64,000 nt of DNA from NCBI RefSeq assembly GCF_009728735.1, contig NZ_CP024637.1, forward strand, positions 196,019-260,018. The letters are read 5' to 3'. The notes under the pieces are model-generated. The model saw only the letters and a program-made list of their open reading frames with translations, had not been told where the DNA came from and searched no databases. The translations under genes were made by a program, and so were the position numbers. This stretch comes from Pantoea phytobeneficialis. Its GTDB lineage: Bacteria; Pseudomonadota; Gammaproteobacteria; Enterobacterales; Enterobacteriaceae. Below, piece after piece: positions 26,749-35,690 of this stretch. How positions within the stretch are numbered: position 1 is the first letter of the stretch; every line of letters begins with the position of its first letter.

Positions 26749-27174
26749 ATGCCAACTCATCAACGTATTCGTATGTTTAACACCAAAGAAACCTATCCCA
26801 ATCAGACGCTGGACAACGACCTGTGTCAGGCGGTGCGCGCGGGTAACACCGTCTACGTGCGCGGTCAGGTCGGCACCGATTTTGAAGGCAACCTGGTGGG
26901 GCTGGGCGATCCGCGTGCGCAAACCGAGCAGGCGATGAAAAACCTCAAGCAACTGCTGGAGGAGGCGGGCAGCGATCTCAGCCATATCGTTAAAACCACC
27001 ACCTACATCATCGACCCGCGTTATCGTGAGCCGGTTTACCAGGAAGTGGGTAAATGGTTGAAAGGAGTGTTCCCGATCTCCACCGGGCTGGTGGTTTCGG
27101 CACTGGCACAGCCGCAGTGGCTGATGGAAATTGACGTGATCGCGGTGATCCCGGACGACTGGGAGGCAAAATGA
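26749..27174 (+). CDS. RidA-family imine/enamine deaminase-like protein
   Basis: 141 residues from the ATG at 26749, after ACAGGA. The Rid fold is supported by GQVGTDFEGNLVGLGD, the QTEQAMKNLKQLL helix, and the C-terminal WLMEIDVIAVIPDD that carries the trimer interface acidic residue. The canonical catalytic Arg of RidA, normally in an R-x-x-V-x-V stretch late in the protein, is not obvious here, so it may be one of the Rid2-7 groups. These often sit in catabolic operons and hydrolyse imine intermediates. Its stop codon overlaps the next start (ATGA). Confidence 0.8.
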   Translation: MPTHQRIRMFNTKETYPNQTLDNDLCQAVRAGNTVYVRGQVGTDFEGNLVGLGDPRAQTEQAMKNLKQLLEEAGSDLSHIVKTTTYIIDPRYREPVYQEVGKWLKGVFPISTGLVVSALAQPQWLMEIDVIAVIPDDWEAK

Positions 27175-27845
27175 CCTTATCGATTGCCGCCCGTTGCACC
27201 GAGTCTGGTCAGTTGGGTATCGCCATCAGTTCGTCCAGCATCGCTGTGGGCGCACGCTGCCCGTGGCTGGTGGCTGGCATTGGTGCCGTCTCCAGTCAGA
27301 ACATCACGCTGCCCGCGCTCGGGCAGCAGATCCTCGCGCATCTGGAAGCGGGCCAGGCACCGGAACAGGCGCTGAAAAGTGCGCTGGCGGAAGACCGCTT
27401 TAGCGAATATCGCCAGGTGACGGTGATTGACGCCAGCGGCAAGATCGCGGCTTTCAGCGGCGATAAAACCCTTGGCATTTATAACGTGGCGCAGGGTGAC
27501 AATTGCGTGGCTGCGGGGAATATGCTGGCGGATAAGGCGGTGATTAACGCCATGATAACCGCATTTGAAGCGGCGACCGGCGAACTCACCAGCCGACTGA
27601 TTGCGGCATTGCAGGCCGGGATCAACGCCGGGGGCGAAGCCGGGCCGGTGCATTCAGCGGCGGTGAAGGTGGTGGATGATTACACCTGGCCGTTGGTGGA
27701 TCTGCGCGTTGACTGGGCGGAACAGGACCCGCTGGCGCAACTGAATGCGTTGTGGCTGGCCTATGAGCCGCAGATGCAGGCCTATGTGACGCGCGCGCTC
27801 GATCCGCGTGATGCCCCAAGTTACGGCGTACCCGGCGATGAGTAA
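27171..27845 (+). CDS. DUF1028 family protein (Ntn-hydrolase-like)
   Basis: 224 residues. The N-terminal TLSIAARCTESGQLGIAISS and GARCPWLVAGIGAVSSQ match the DUF1028 family, which has an Ntn-hydrolase-like fold with a conserved Thr/Ser region after the initiator Met; processing and activity are not established for the family. It overlaps the RidA gene by 4 bp and the ArgE-like gene by 8 bp, so the three are translationally coupled. RidA, DUF1028 and a peptidase/deacylase commonly occur together in catabolic clusters. Confidence 0.78.
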   Translation: MTLSIAARCTESGQLGIAISSSSIAVGARCPWLVAGIGAVSSQNITLPALGQQILAHLEAGQAPEQALKSALAEDRFSEYRQVTVIDASGKIAAFSGDKTLGIYNVAQGDNCVAAGNMLADKAVINAMITAFEAATGELTSRLIAALQAGINAGGEAGPVHSAAVKVVDDYTWPLVDLRVDWAEQDPLAQLNALWLAYEPQMQAYVTRALDPRDAPSYGVPGDE

Positions 27846-28983
27846 TGCCGTTCGCGAGATCCTGACGGCGTTGCTGGCGTTTGATACCACCAGCCGCGAA
27901 TCTAACCTGGCCTTAATTAGCTGGATTGAGGACTTTCTCGCCCGGCGCGGTATCGCGTCTCAGCGCATCATGGATGACAGCGGGCGCAAAGCTAATCTGT
28001 ATGCACGGCTCGGACCGGCGGGTGCGGGCGGGGTGATGCTCTCCGGTCATACCGATGTGGTGCCGGTCGACGGGCAGAACTGGTCCGTGCCACCCTTTGC
28101 CCTGACCGAACAACACGAACGTTATTACGGGCGCGGCAGTGCCGATATGAAGGGATTCCTCGCCTGCGTGCTGGCATCGCTGGATGGGTTTCTGGCGCAA
28201 CCCTTGCGCATGCCGTTGCACCTGGCCTTCTCCTATGACGAGGAGGTCGGATGCCTTGGGGTGCGCAGCATGGTGGATTACCTGCGCGCTTCGGCAGAGA
28301 AACCCTTGATGTGTATCATCGGCGAACCGACGGAAATGCGCCCGGTGTATGGACACAAAGGCAAGATTGGGTTGCGTTGTCAGGTGCAGGGCCACGCCTG
28401 TCACTCCGCCTATGCGCCATCCGGGGTGAATGCCATCGAGTATGCAGCAAAGCTGATTAATCGTCTGGGTGAAGCGGCGCAGCAGCTCAAACAGCGCCAG
28501 GACACGCGTTTTGATCCGCCTTTCAGTACCTTACAAACCGGGGTGATTAAGGGGGGCAGTGCGTTAAATATTGTGCCGCAGGATTGTCAGTTTGATTTTG
28601 AGATCCGTTATCTGCCGGATGACGATGTGCAGGGGGTGATTGCCGAGGTTGAACAGTTTGCCCGGCAGGAATTGTTACCGCAGATGCAGGCGGTGGCGTT
28701 GGCAAGCGCAATCCGTTTTCTGCCAATCAGCCAGTATCCGGGGTTGCTGACCGATCCCCGGTCGCAATTCGCACAATGGCTGGCGCAGTGGAGCGGCAGC
28801 GATGAATTCTCCACGGTGGCGTTTGGCACCGAAGGGGGATTGTTTGATGAAGCAGGGATCGCCACGCTGATCTGTGGGCCAGGCAGTATGGATCAGGGCC
28901 ACAAGCCGGATGAGTTTATCGCGGTTGAACAGATTGAGCGTTGTATGGCGATGTTGGCTAATTTGTGTCAATGGATGCAATAA
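27838..28983 (+). CDS. ArgE/DapE-like M20 deacylase (acetylornithine deacetylase family)
   Basis: 381 residues from the ATG at 27838, inside the 3' end of the DUF1028 gene. Metal ligands: SGHTDVVPVDG (His, Asp), GRGSADMKG (Asp), the general base pair in SYDEEVGCLG (Glu-Glu), GEPTEM, and the late GPGSMDQGHKPDEFI (His). The family removes acyl groups from alpha-nitrogen of amino acids. As biosynthetic argE normally sits with argCBH, this copy in a catabolic operon with RidA and a flavin monooxygenase is likely to deacylate another N-acyl compound. A REP pair follows the stop codon. Confidence 0.83.
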   Translation: MSNAVREILTALLAFDTTSRESNLALISWIEDFLARRGIASQRIMDDSGRKANLYARLGPAGAGGVMLSGHTDVVPVDGQNWSVPPFALTEQHERYYGRGSADMKGFLACVLASLDGFLAQPLRMPLHLAFSYDEEVGCLGVRSMVDYLRASAEKPLMCIIGEPTEMRPVYGHKGKIGLRCQVQGHACHSAYAPSGVNAIEYAAKLINRLGEAAQQLKQRQDTRFDPPFSTLQTGVIKGGSALNIVPQDCQFDFEIRYLPDDDVQGVIAEVEQFARQELLPQMQAVALASAIRFLPISQYPGLLTDPRSQFAQWLAQWSGSDEFSTVAFGTEGGLFDEAGIATLICGPGSMDQGHKPDEFIAVEQIERCMAMLANLCQWMQ

Positions 28984-28992
28984 GATAAAAAT

Positions 28993-29054
28993 GCGCGATA
29001 AATCGCGCTGCTACGAAACCGTGCACCTCTTTGTAGCGGCGCGATTTATCGCGC
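28993..29054. repeat. REP-type palindromic element, inverted arrangement (copy 3)
   Basis: Arms at 28993-29015 and 29032-29054, but with the GTAG tetranucleotides facing inward instead of outward as in copies 1, 2 and 6. It separates the convergent ArgE-like and LacI genes. Confidence 0.83.
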
Positions 29055-29091
29055 GAGACAACAAGTCATGAAGATCTCCCTGACTTAGTGT

Positions 29092-30114
29092 TTACCCCCC
29101 GCGCACCGACCCACGCCACACGACATCCGGCTGATACAGGCGGGTGTCGTGCTGTTGTACCTCCAGCGACTCCTCCCGTTCGGCCTGCATCAGCCAGTCC
29201 ACCGCATCGCGGGCAAATTGTTCCACCGGCTGGGCAAAGGTGGTGAGGTGGTACGAAGACCAGCCCGCCTGCGCAATATTATCGAAGCCGATCAGGCACA
29301 AATCCTGTGGTACACGTAAGCCAAAACGATGGCGGGCTTCGTCCATCAATCCACAGGCGACCAGGTCAGTGACACAGAATATGGCGTCCGGGCGCTGAGG
29401 GCGCGTCAGTAGGCGATGCGCCAGAATCTGACCGCTTTCATAGGAAGTGGTACCAAAGCGCTCAACCATCACCGGTAACCCGGCAGCCTGCGCTGCGGTA
29501 AGAAAATCACTCTCGCGTTTCATCAGGCTGGGTGTCCCGGCCAGTGAGTTAGCAAACGCCAGGCGGCGACACCCGGCGCGGGCAAATGCCATCACCGCCG
29601 TTGCAGCAGCGGCCGCCGAATCGAGATTGATGCAGAGGGAGCCGGGCACTGCCTCATCCCGGTTAATCAATATGATGCGCTGACCGTGTTTGTAGCATTG
29701 CCGGGTAATGGCGCTGTCGGGCATGCCGGACAAGATGATTGACGCATCGGCGCGGAAATTAATCGCCTGTTGCAGTGCGCCGGAGACGCTGTTGTCGGAA
29801 CGATCGGTGTTGATCAGCATCGCCACTTTGCCCGCTTCCTGCAAAAACTGCGTTAACCAGCGCACCAGACTGGCGCGGTAGGGCGTGGCAAGTTCTGAGA
29901 CGACCAGGCAGACAATACCGCTGCGATTACGTACCAGGCCGCGAGCCAGATGATTGACGTGATAACCCAGCTCCTCAGCGGCTTTCATCACCCGAGCGCG
30001 GGTGGTGGCTGAAACGCTGGCGCCTGGCGTAAAAGCGCGGGATACCGCAGAGCGGGAGACACCGGCGCGATCCGCCACATCCTGGGCGCTAATCACTGTT
30101 TTCTCATTTTGCAT
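29092..30114 (-). CDS. LacI-family transcriptional regulator
   Basis: 340 residues. The N-terminal helix-turn-helix is VISAQDVADRAGVSRSAVSR, followed by the hinge helix AAEELGYHVNHLARGL and a periplasmic-binding-like sugar-sensing core (CVTDLVACGLMDEA, LIGFDN). It diverges from the AfuABC-like transporter operon. Two 18-bp sites of the form TTTGCA-N6-TGCAAA lie in the shared region and are the expected operators. The family normally responds to sugars, supporting a sugar or sugar-phosphate substrate for the neighbouring transporter. Confidence 0.88.
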   Translation of the reverse strand: MQNEKTVISAQDVADRAGVSRSAVSRAFTPGASVSATTRARVMKAAEELGYHVNHLARGLVRNRSGIVCLVVSELATPYRASLVRWLTQFLQEAGKVAMLINTDRSDNSVSGALQQAINFRADASIILSGMPDSAITRQCYKHGQRIILINRDEAVPGSLCINLDSAAAAATAVMAFARAGCRRLAFANSLAGTPSLMKRESDFLTAAQAAGLPVMVERFGTTSYESGQILAHRLLTRPQRPDAIFCVTDLVACGLMDEARHRFGLRVPQDLCLIGFDNIAQAGWSSYHLTTFAQPVEQFARDAVDWLMQAEREESLEVQQHDTRLYQPDVVWRGSVRGG

Positions 30115-30158
30115 CGCTCACCTCCCGCCCTTAACTGGTTGCAAAGCAGTCTGCCCGA

Positions 30159-30286
30159 TTTTGCAAAGGTGTGCAAAATGATTCACGTCATAATTGTTTC
30201 AATTTTGTGACATGACCTGTCAATTGCTCAGCAAGGCGATTGACAGGTTATTTTATGTTCTCTACAAATTTGCACACATGTGCAAA
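30159..30286. promoter_or_regulatory. Paired LacI-type operators with an internal inverted repeat
   Basis: Operator 1 at 30160-30177 and operator 2 at 30269-30286 both read TTTGCA-N6-TGCAAA. Their centres are 109 bp apart, close to a whole number of helical turns, which suits repression looping. Between them is a separate perfect 10-bp inverted repeat ACCTGTCAAT/ATTGACAGGT (30215-30224 and 30239-30248), possibly a site for another factor. Confidence 0.65.
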
Positions 30287-30333
30287 TAACAAGGTGCCAG
30301 TGAAGCACCACCCTGCAAACCAAGGAGAACATC

Positions 30334-31362
30334 ATGCGCTACACCCCTCTGTACGTCGCACTATCCGTCTGTTGCACTGCACTGCCGTTCACCGCCGCTG
30401 CGGCGGGTAATCTCAATATGATCTGTTCTGCGGATGTGGTGGTGTGTGAACACATGACGCGCATCTTCAGCCAGTCGCACCCGGATGTTCAGGTCAATAT
30501 GGTGCGGCTCTCGGCGGGCGAAGCCTATGCCCGCATCCGCAGTGAAGCACGTAATCCGCGCACCGATATCTGGTGGGCGGGAACGGGTGATCCCCATATG
30601 CAGGCCGCCGATGAGGGATTGACGCAGGTCTACAAATCACCGCTGCTCGACCAGCAACAGCCCTGGGCGCAGAAGCAGGCAGAAAACTCCGGTTATCGCA
30701 CTGTGGGTATTTATGCGGGCGCACTTGGCTGGGGTTACAACACCAAATTGCTGGCGGATAAAAAATTGCCCGCTCCGGCCTGCTGGAAAGATTTGCTCAA
30801 CCCGGCCTTTAAAGGGGAGATCCAGATTGCCAACCCAAACTCCTCCGGCACGGCCTACAACACGCTGGCAACGCTGGTGCAAATCATGGGTGAGGATCAG
30901 GCATTCGACTACCTGAAAAAACTCAACGCCAATATCTCGCAATACACCAAATCGGGTTCTGCGCCGGTTAAAGCGGCGGCGCGTGGTGAAACCACGGTCG
31001 GCATTGTGTTTATGCACGATGCGGTGGCGATGCAGGTGGATGGCTTCCCAATTAAAACCGTTGCGCCGTGCGAGGGCACCGGCTACGAAATCGGTTCGAT
31101 GTCGATTGTTAAAGGCGCGCGCAATCTGGCGAACGCCAAAGTCTGGTACGACTGGGCGTTAAGCGCCGAGGCGCAATCGCATATGAAAGAAGCCAAATCC
31201 TTCCAGCTGCCGTCCAATCGCAACGCAGAAATCTCTGAATACGCGCCACGTTTTGAAAATATCAAACTGATCGATTACGACTTCAAAACCTACGGCGACT
31301 CCGCCAAACGCAAAGCACTGCTCAGCCGCTGGGACAAAGAGATCGGCGCCAGCGCGCAGTAA
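30334..31362 (+). CDS. ABC transporter substrate-binding protein (AfuA/FbpA-like)
   Basis: 342 residues with a Sec signal peptide ending TAAAAG. The mature part has the AfuA/FbpA class fold: LNMICSADVVVCEHM at the start, DIWWAGTGDPH, then the AYNTLATLVQIMGEDQA segment. No tyrosine pair typical of ferric-binding FbpA is apparent near the C-terminus. AfuA homologues studied in Actinobacillus bind hexose phosphates rather than iron. With a LacI regulator on one side and a phosphatase at the operon's end, sugar- or polyol-phosphate uptake is the best guess. Confidence 0.8.
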   Translation: MRYTPLYVALSVCCTALPFTAAAAGNLNMICSADVVVCEHMTRIFSQSHPDVQVNMVRLSAGEAYARIRSEARNPRTDIWWAGTGDPHMQAADEGLTQVYKSPLLDQQQPWAQKQAENSGYRTVGIYAGALGWGYNTKLLADKKLPAPACWKDLLNPAFKGEIQIANPNSSGTAYNTLATLVQIMGEDQAFDYLKKLNANISQYTKSGSAPVKAAARGETTVGIVFMHDAVAMQVDGFPIKTVAPCEGTGYEIGSMSIVKGARNLANAKVWYDWALSAEAQSHMKEAKSFQLPSNRNAEISEYAPRFENIKLIDYDFKTYGDSAKRKALLSRWDKEIGASAQ

Positions 31363-31433
31363 CATCCATGCTGAGATGCGGTGGCTCCGGCCTGCTGTCC
31401 GCTTCAGCCTGAATTTTCAGGTCGAGGTGATTT

Positions 31434-33665
31434 ATGAATGCGAACAATCGTCGTTTAGTCGGCGCGTTGCTTGCCGGTGCGCTAGCCCTGACGCTGCTCC
31501 CCTGGTACAGCCTCGAAAGCGGTTTCTTTTCCGGCGGCTGGATTCTCTCGCTGTGGAGCGATGCGGCTAATGCCCCGGCGCTCTGGCAGATGGTGGCTTT
31601 TCAGCATCCGTGGCTGGCGGTGACAGTGGCGCTTTATCTGCTGTGCGCCGCCTGTGGCTTATTGGCACCCGGTGGCATTCGTAGCCGTTTGTTGCTGTTG
31701 TTTAGCGCGCTCGGCGTCCTGTTTCTGATTGTTGAAGGGCACGCCATTGGCTATAGCGGCTGGAGTTGGCTGTGGCTGGAAAACCAGTTTGGTGCGCTAC
31801 AGCAGGGGCAACCGGCGATGGGGGCCGGAGCGTTGCTGATGCTGACGACCTTTCTGCTGCTGTTCTCTTTCGCGCTGGCCGAGCGGGGGGTCTTGAAGGG
31901 GGACGCGTTTGTGGTTGCTTCGCTGGTGCTGCTGACGGCGCTGGTCAGCGTGTTTGTGCTTTATCCGGTGCTGAGTATGTTTGTGGTGTCGGTGCAGGAC
32001 GTTGACGGCAGCTTCAATCCCAATGGTTTGATCAGCAATATCCAGGATCCCTCCATCTGGAGTTTCGGCTGCCTGACCGGCGGCACCTGTGGCACCGCGT
32101 GGCGCACGCTGTGGCTGGCGCTGATGACCGCCAGCGGTGCGACGCTGCTCGGACTGGCTTTTGCGCTGGCCGCGACACGCACGCCATTGCCGATGAAAAA
32201 AGCGCTGCGTATGCTGACCATCCTGCCGATCATTACGCCACCGTTTGTTATTGGTCTGGCGCTGATCTTGTTGTTTGGCCGCTCCGGCGTGGTCACGGAA
32301 CATCTGGCGGCGTTATTTGGCATCGAACCGGGACGCTGGCTGTACGGCCTTACTGGCATCTGGATCGCCCAGGTGCTGTCGTTCACCCCGATCGCTTTTC
32401 TGGTGTTGATTGGGGTGGTGGAGGGCGTCAGCCCCTCGCTGGAAGAGGCATCGCAGACGCTACGTGCTGATCGCTGGCGTACCTTCACCCATATTTCGCT
32501 CCCGTTGATGGCGCCCGGCCTGGCAAACGCGTTTCTCATCAGTTTTATCGAAAGCATGGCCGACTTCGGCAATCCGATGGTATTGGGCGGTAGCCACGGC
32601 GTGTTGTCGACAGAGATCTTCTTCTCGGTGGTCGGGGCGCAGAACGATCCCAGCCGCGCCGCGGTGTTGGCCATGATTTTGCTGTGCTTCACGTTGGCGG
32701 CATTTATCCTGCAACGCCTGTGGCTGGGCGGGAAAAATTTCGCCACCGTCACCGGTAAAGGCGATGGCGGCAACCACGGTCAGCTACCGCGTGCGCTGCG
32801 CTATGGCGTCTACGGCATGGTGCTGCCGTGGGGCCTGTTCACGCTGGTGATCTACGGCATGATCCTGGTGGGAGGCTTTGTGCAGTCGTGGGGGCTGAAC
32901 GATACGCTGACGCTGGAACATTACATCCGCGCATTCCGCATCACCTTCACGGACGGCCATCTGTTGTGGAGCGGGGTGGCGTGGAACTCCTTCTGGACCA
33001 CGCTGGAAATCGCGTTGATTGCCGCCCCCTTGACCGCCATTGTTGGTCTGCTTACCGCCTGGCTGATTGTGCGGCAGAAGTTTGCGGGTCGGCAGACCTT
33101 CGAGTTTCTGTTGATGCTCAGTTTCGCCATTCCTGGCACGGTGATTGGCGTCAGCTACGTCATGGCCTACAACCTGCCGCCGCTGGAGATCACCGGTACC
33201 GCAATGATCCTGATTGCCTGCTTTGTGTTCCGTAATATGCCGGTTGGGGTGCGCGGCGGTATCGCGGCCATGAGTCAACTGGATAAAAGCCTCGATGAAG
33301 CCTCGTTAACGTTGGGGGCCAACAGTTTCCGCACGTTGCGCAAAGTGGTGCTGCCGTTGCTGAAACCGGCGATCAGCGCGGCGCTGGTCTATGCCTTCGT
33401 ACGTGCCATCACCTCCATCAGCGCGGTGATCTTCCTGGTCTCTGCCCAGTACAACATGGCGACCTCCTACATCGTCGGCTTGGTGGAGAACGGTGAATAC
33501 GGTGTGGCGATCGCCTATTCAACGGTATTGATCGTGGTGATGTTGCTGGTCATCGGCGTATTTCAGTGGCTGGTGGGTGAACGTCGTCTGCGCCGTGTGG
33601 CGCGCCCGGTGGAGGCGGCCACGCCGCCTGCTGCTCCCTCATTAACTCAGGAAGGTGTCGTATGA
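31434..33665 (+). CDS. Fused ABC transporter permease, two BPD domains (AfuB-like)
   Basis: 743 residues. An extra N-terminal part of about 180 residues with several hydrophobic helices precedes the two permease halves. EAA-type loops lie at EEASQTLRADRWRTFTHISL and DEASLTLGANSFRTLRKVVL. This length and layout fit AfuB/FbpB permeases of the phosphorylated-sugar type. The start is preceded by GAGGTG. Its stop overlaps the ATPase start by 4 bp. The long opposite-strand frames inside it are GC-skew shadows. Confidence 0.85.
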   Translation: MNANNRRLVGALLAGALALTLLPWYSLESGFFSGGWILSLWSDAANAPALWQMVAFQHPWLAVTVALYLLCAACGLLAPGGIRSRLLLLFSALGVLFLIVEGHAIGYSGWSWLWLENQFGALQQGQPAMGAGALLMLTTFLLLFSFALAERGVLKGDAFVVASLVLLTALVSVFVLYPVLSMFVVSVQDVDGSFNPNGLISNIQDPSIWSFGCLTGGTCGTAWRTLWLALMTASGATLLGLAFALAATRTPLPMKKALRMLTILPIITPPFVIGLALILLFGRSGVVTEHLAALFGIEPGRWLYGLTGIWIAQVLSFTPIAFLVLIGVVEGVSPSLEEASQTLRADRWRTFTHISLPLMAPGLANAFLISFIESMADFGNPMVLGGSHGVLSTEIFFSVVGAQNDPSRAAVLAMILLCFTLAAFILQRLWLGGKNFATVTGKGDGGNHGQLPRALRYGVYGMVLPWGLFTLVIYGMILVGGFVQSWGLNDTLTLEHYIRAFRITFTDGHLLWSGVAWNSFWTTLEIALIAAPLTAIVGLLTAWLIVRQKFAGRQTFEFLLMLSFAIPGTVIGVSYVMAYNLPPLEITGTAMILIACFVFRNMPVGVRGGIAAMSQLDKSLDEASLTLGANSFRTLRKVVLPLLKPAISAALVYAFVRAITSISAVIFLVSAQYNMATSYIVGLVENGEYGVAIAYSTVLIVVMLLVIGVFQWLVGERRLRRVARPVEAATPPAAPSLTQEGVV

Positions 33666-34714
33666 ACACAGGTTCCGTGGTGTTTGAACACGTCTCGAAA
33701 CGTTTTGCCGGATTTACCGCGCTGCCGGATCTGTCGCTAACCGTGGAACCCGGCACCCTGGTGACGCTGCTCGGTCCTTCCGGTTGCGGTAAAACCACCA
33801 CCCTGCGCCTGCTGGCGGGGTTGGAACATCCCACTTCCGGGCGGATTCTGATTGGCGGCAAAGATGTCACGCATCTGCCCGCCAACGAACGCGATGTGGC
33901 GATGGTTTTTCAATCTTATGCGTTGTTTCCGCATATGACCGCGCTCGACAACATTATGTATGGCCTGCTGTCGTCAGGCATCAACAAGCGCGAGGCGCAG
34001 GACCGTGCGCGTAACGGGTTGAAACTGGTCGGGCTGGAACATCAGGGGGCGCGACTGCCGTCGGAGCTGTCGGGTGGTCAGCAGCAGCGTATTGCGGTGG
34101 CACGGGCATTGGTACTGGAACCGCAGGTCCTGCTGCTGGATGAACCGTTGTCGAATCTCGATGAACGCCTGCGCCGTCGGGTACGGACCGATATTCGAGA
34201 TTTGCAGCAGCGCCTGGGTTTTACGGCGGTGTATGTCACTCATGATCAGGAAGAGGCGCTGGCGGTATCCGATAAAATTATTGTCATGAAAGAAGGGGAT
34301 ATTGCCCAGCAGGGCGCGCCGGAAAGTCTCTACCTGACGCCCAATTCGGTGTTTATCGCCGACTTTATGGGCGAGGCGAATATCTTGCCATGCGAAGTAG
34401 AGCAGGTGGAGGGCAGCGAGGCGCTGGTGCGTCTCGGCAGTCAGCGCTACCGCGTGCGCCATACTGCCGCCAAAACCGGCAGCGCGCAGCTTTCGGTACG
34501 GCCGCAATTTATTACGCTGTGCCAGCAAAACGGTGGCGCGCTGCGTGGAGAAGTCACGCACAGCACCTGGCTGGGCGACCATATCGAATACGAAGTGGCG
34601 ACCGAATTAGGTTCGTTGTTTATCGTCGATGCGCAGATGGAACAGCAGCACCCGCTGGCGACCCCGGTCGCGATTGATTTTAAACCCCAGGGACTTGCCC
34701 TGATTGCCGGATAA
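33662..34714 (+). CDS. ABC transporter ATP-binding protein (AfuC/FbpC-like)
   Basis: 350 residues. Walker A is GPSGCGKTT, the signature is LSGGQQQRIAVARAL, Walker B is VLLLDEPLSNLD, and the H-loop is VTHDQEEALAVS. A TOBE domain occupies the C-terminal 90 residues. It completes the importer with the binding protein and fused permease and is coupled to the permease by an ATGA overlap. The phosphatase gene follows 12 bp later. Confidence 0.88.
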   Translation: MNTGSVVFEHVSKRFAGFTALPDLSLTVEPGTLVTLLGPSGCGKTTTLRLLAGLEHPTSGRILIGGKDVTHLPANERDVAMVFQSYALFPHMTALDNIMYGLLSSGINKREAQDRARNGLKLVGLEHQGARLPSELSGGQQQRIAVARALVLEPQVLLLDEPLSNLDERLRRRVRTDIRDLQQRLGFTAVYVTHDQEEALAVSDKIIVMKEGDIAQQGAPESLYLTPNSVFIADFMGEANILPCEVEQVEGSEALVRLGSQRYRVRHTAAKTGSAQLSVRPQFITLCQQNGGALRGEVTHSTWLGDHIEYEVATELGSLFIVDAQMEQQHPLATPVAIDFKPQGLALIAG

Positions 34715-34726
34715 CAAGGAGCGACA

Positions 34727-35527
34727 ATGAGTAACGTGGAACATAACGCCCTGCTGACGCGGCTGGCGCTGGCAGAAGAGGTGGCGCGCGCGGGTGGTGC
34801 AGCAGCGCTACGCTGGTTTGAACAGCGTGACAGCCTGGTGGTGGAAACCAAGCACGATTTACAGGATGTGGTATCGCGCGCTGACCGTGAGGTGGAACAG
34901 ATGATCGGACAGCGTATGCGCGAAAACTTCCCCGATGACGGTTTTCTCGGTGAGGAGTATGGCTTGCAGGCGGGATCGTCCGGCTATACCTGGGTGGTGG
35001 ACCCGATTGACGGCACCAGCCCGTTCCTCAACGGTATGCCGAACTGGTGTGTCTCGGTGGCGGTGCTGCACGAGGGTGTGCCAGTGATTGGTGTGATTTT
35101 TGCCCCGACCTATCAGGAGTGCTATGTCGCCGCGCTGGGCCACGGGGCAACACTTAACGGTAAGCGTTTGCAGGTTGACCCGTCCCGTACGCTACAAAAC
35201 CATGTCACCGGTTTTGGTGCCAACAGCTATGTCAGCCCGGAAAAGGTCGGTGAAATCCTTGCCGCGTTGCTGGCAGCCGGCGGTAACTTTATCCGCATTG
35301 GATCGGGGGCATTAATGCTGGCGTGGGTAGCGGCCGGCCGGGTGGTGGGTTACTACGAACCCTATATGCATGCCTGGGATTGCCTCGCCGGATATTGCCT
35401 GGTGAAGGAAGCGGGCGGCTGGTATCACCCATTCGACACAACGGGTGAACGGTTATTGAAAGGGGCACAGGTGCTGGCGGTGGCACCTGGCGCGGAAGCA
35501 GATTTAAAACGCATTGCCGGATTGTAA
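34727..35527 (+). CDS. Inositol monophosphatase-family phosphatase
   Basis: 266 residues. The metal-binding signature WVVDPIDGTSPF and the later YMHAWDCLAGYCLVKEAGG (WD-x-A-x-G-x-x-L motif) define the inositol monophosphatase superfamily, which includes SuhB, CysQ, histidinol-phosphatase and sugar-phosphate phosphatases; GEEYG lies at the first metal site. As last gene of the AfuABC-like operon it probably dephosphorylates the imported compound. The family alone does not define the substrate. A degenerate REP half-element follows. Confidence 0.85.
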   Translation: MSNVEHNALLTRLALAEEVARAGGAAALRWFEQRDSLVVETKHDLQDVVSRADREVEQMIGQRMRENFPDDGFLGEEYGLQAGSSGYTWVVDPIDGTSPFLNGMPNWCVSVAVLHEGVPVIGVIFAPTYQECYVAALGHGATLNGKRLQVDPSRTLQNHVTGFGANSYVSPEKVGEILAALLAAGGNFIRIGSGALMLAWVAAGRVVGYYEPYMHAWDCLAGYCLVKEAGGWYHPFDTTGERLLKGAQVLAVAPGAEADLKRIAGL

Positions 35528-35534
35528 TCTTTAT

Positions 35535-35556
35535 GTCGCGGCGCGATTTTTCGCGC
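35535..35556. repeat. REP half-element, degenerate (copy 4)
   Basis: Single arm with GTCG in place of GTAG and the core GCGCGATTTTTCGCGC, no partner arm. It sits 8 bp after the phosphatase stop codon. Confidence 0.55.
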
Positions 35557-35690
35557 TGCATTTCTTTCTGCTATCAAAAAGTTGTGAAAGTATCCTGATT
35601 TATTTCTTAGAGTTATTAATTTCCCTGGCCCACAGGCGGTATTTAATCAGATGATATAAACACTAAGGTTGAATTCGCAAAGGGAGAGTT

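Noticed and set aside
32784..33278. A 164-codon minus-strand open frame inside the AfuB-like gene
   Set aside because: His/Gln/Arg-rich shadow of a membrane protein gene with clear EAA loops on the plus strand.
30334..34714. Ferric iron ABC importer
   Set aside because: No conserved Tyr pair of ferric-binding proteins was seen, and the LacI regulator and phosphatase suit a phosphorylated sugar or polyol.
35560..35690. A hrp box or other type III promoter before the putative effector
   Set aside because: No GGAACC and CCAC pair with proper spacing is present.
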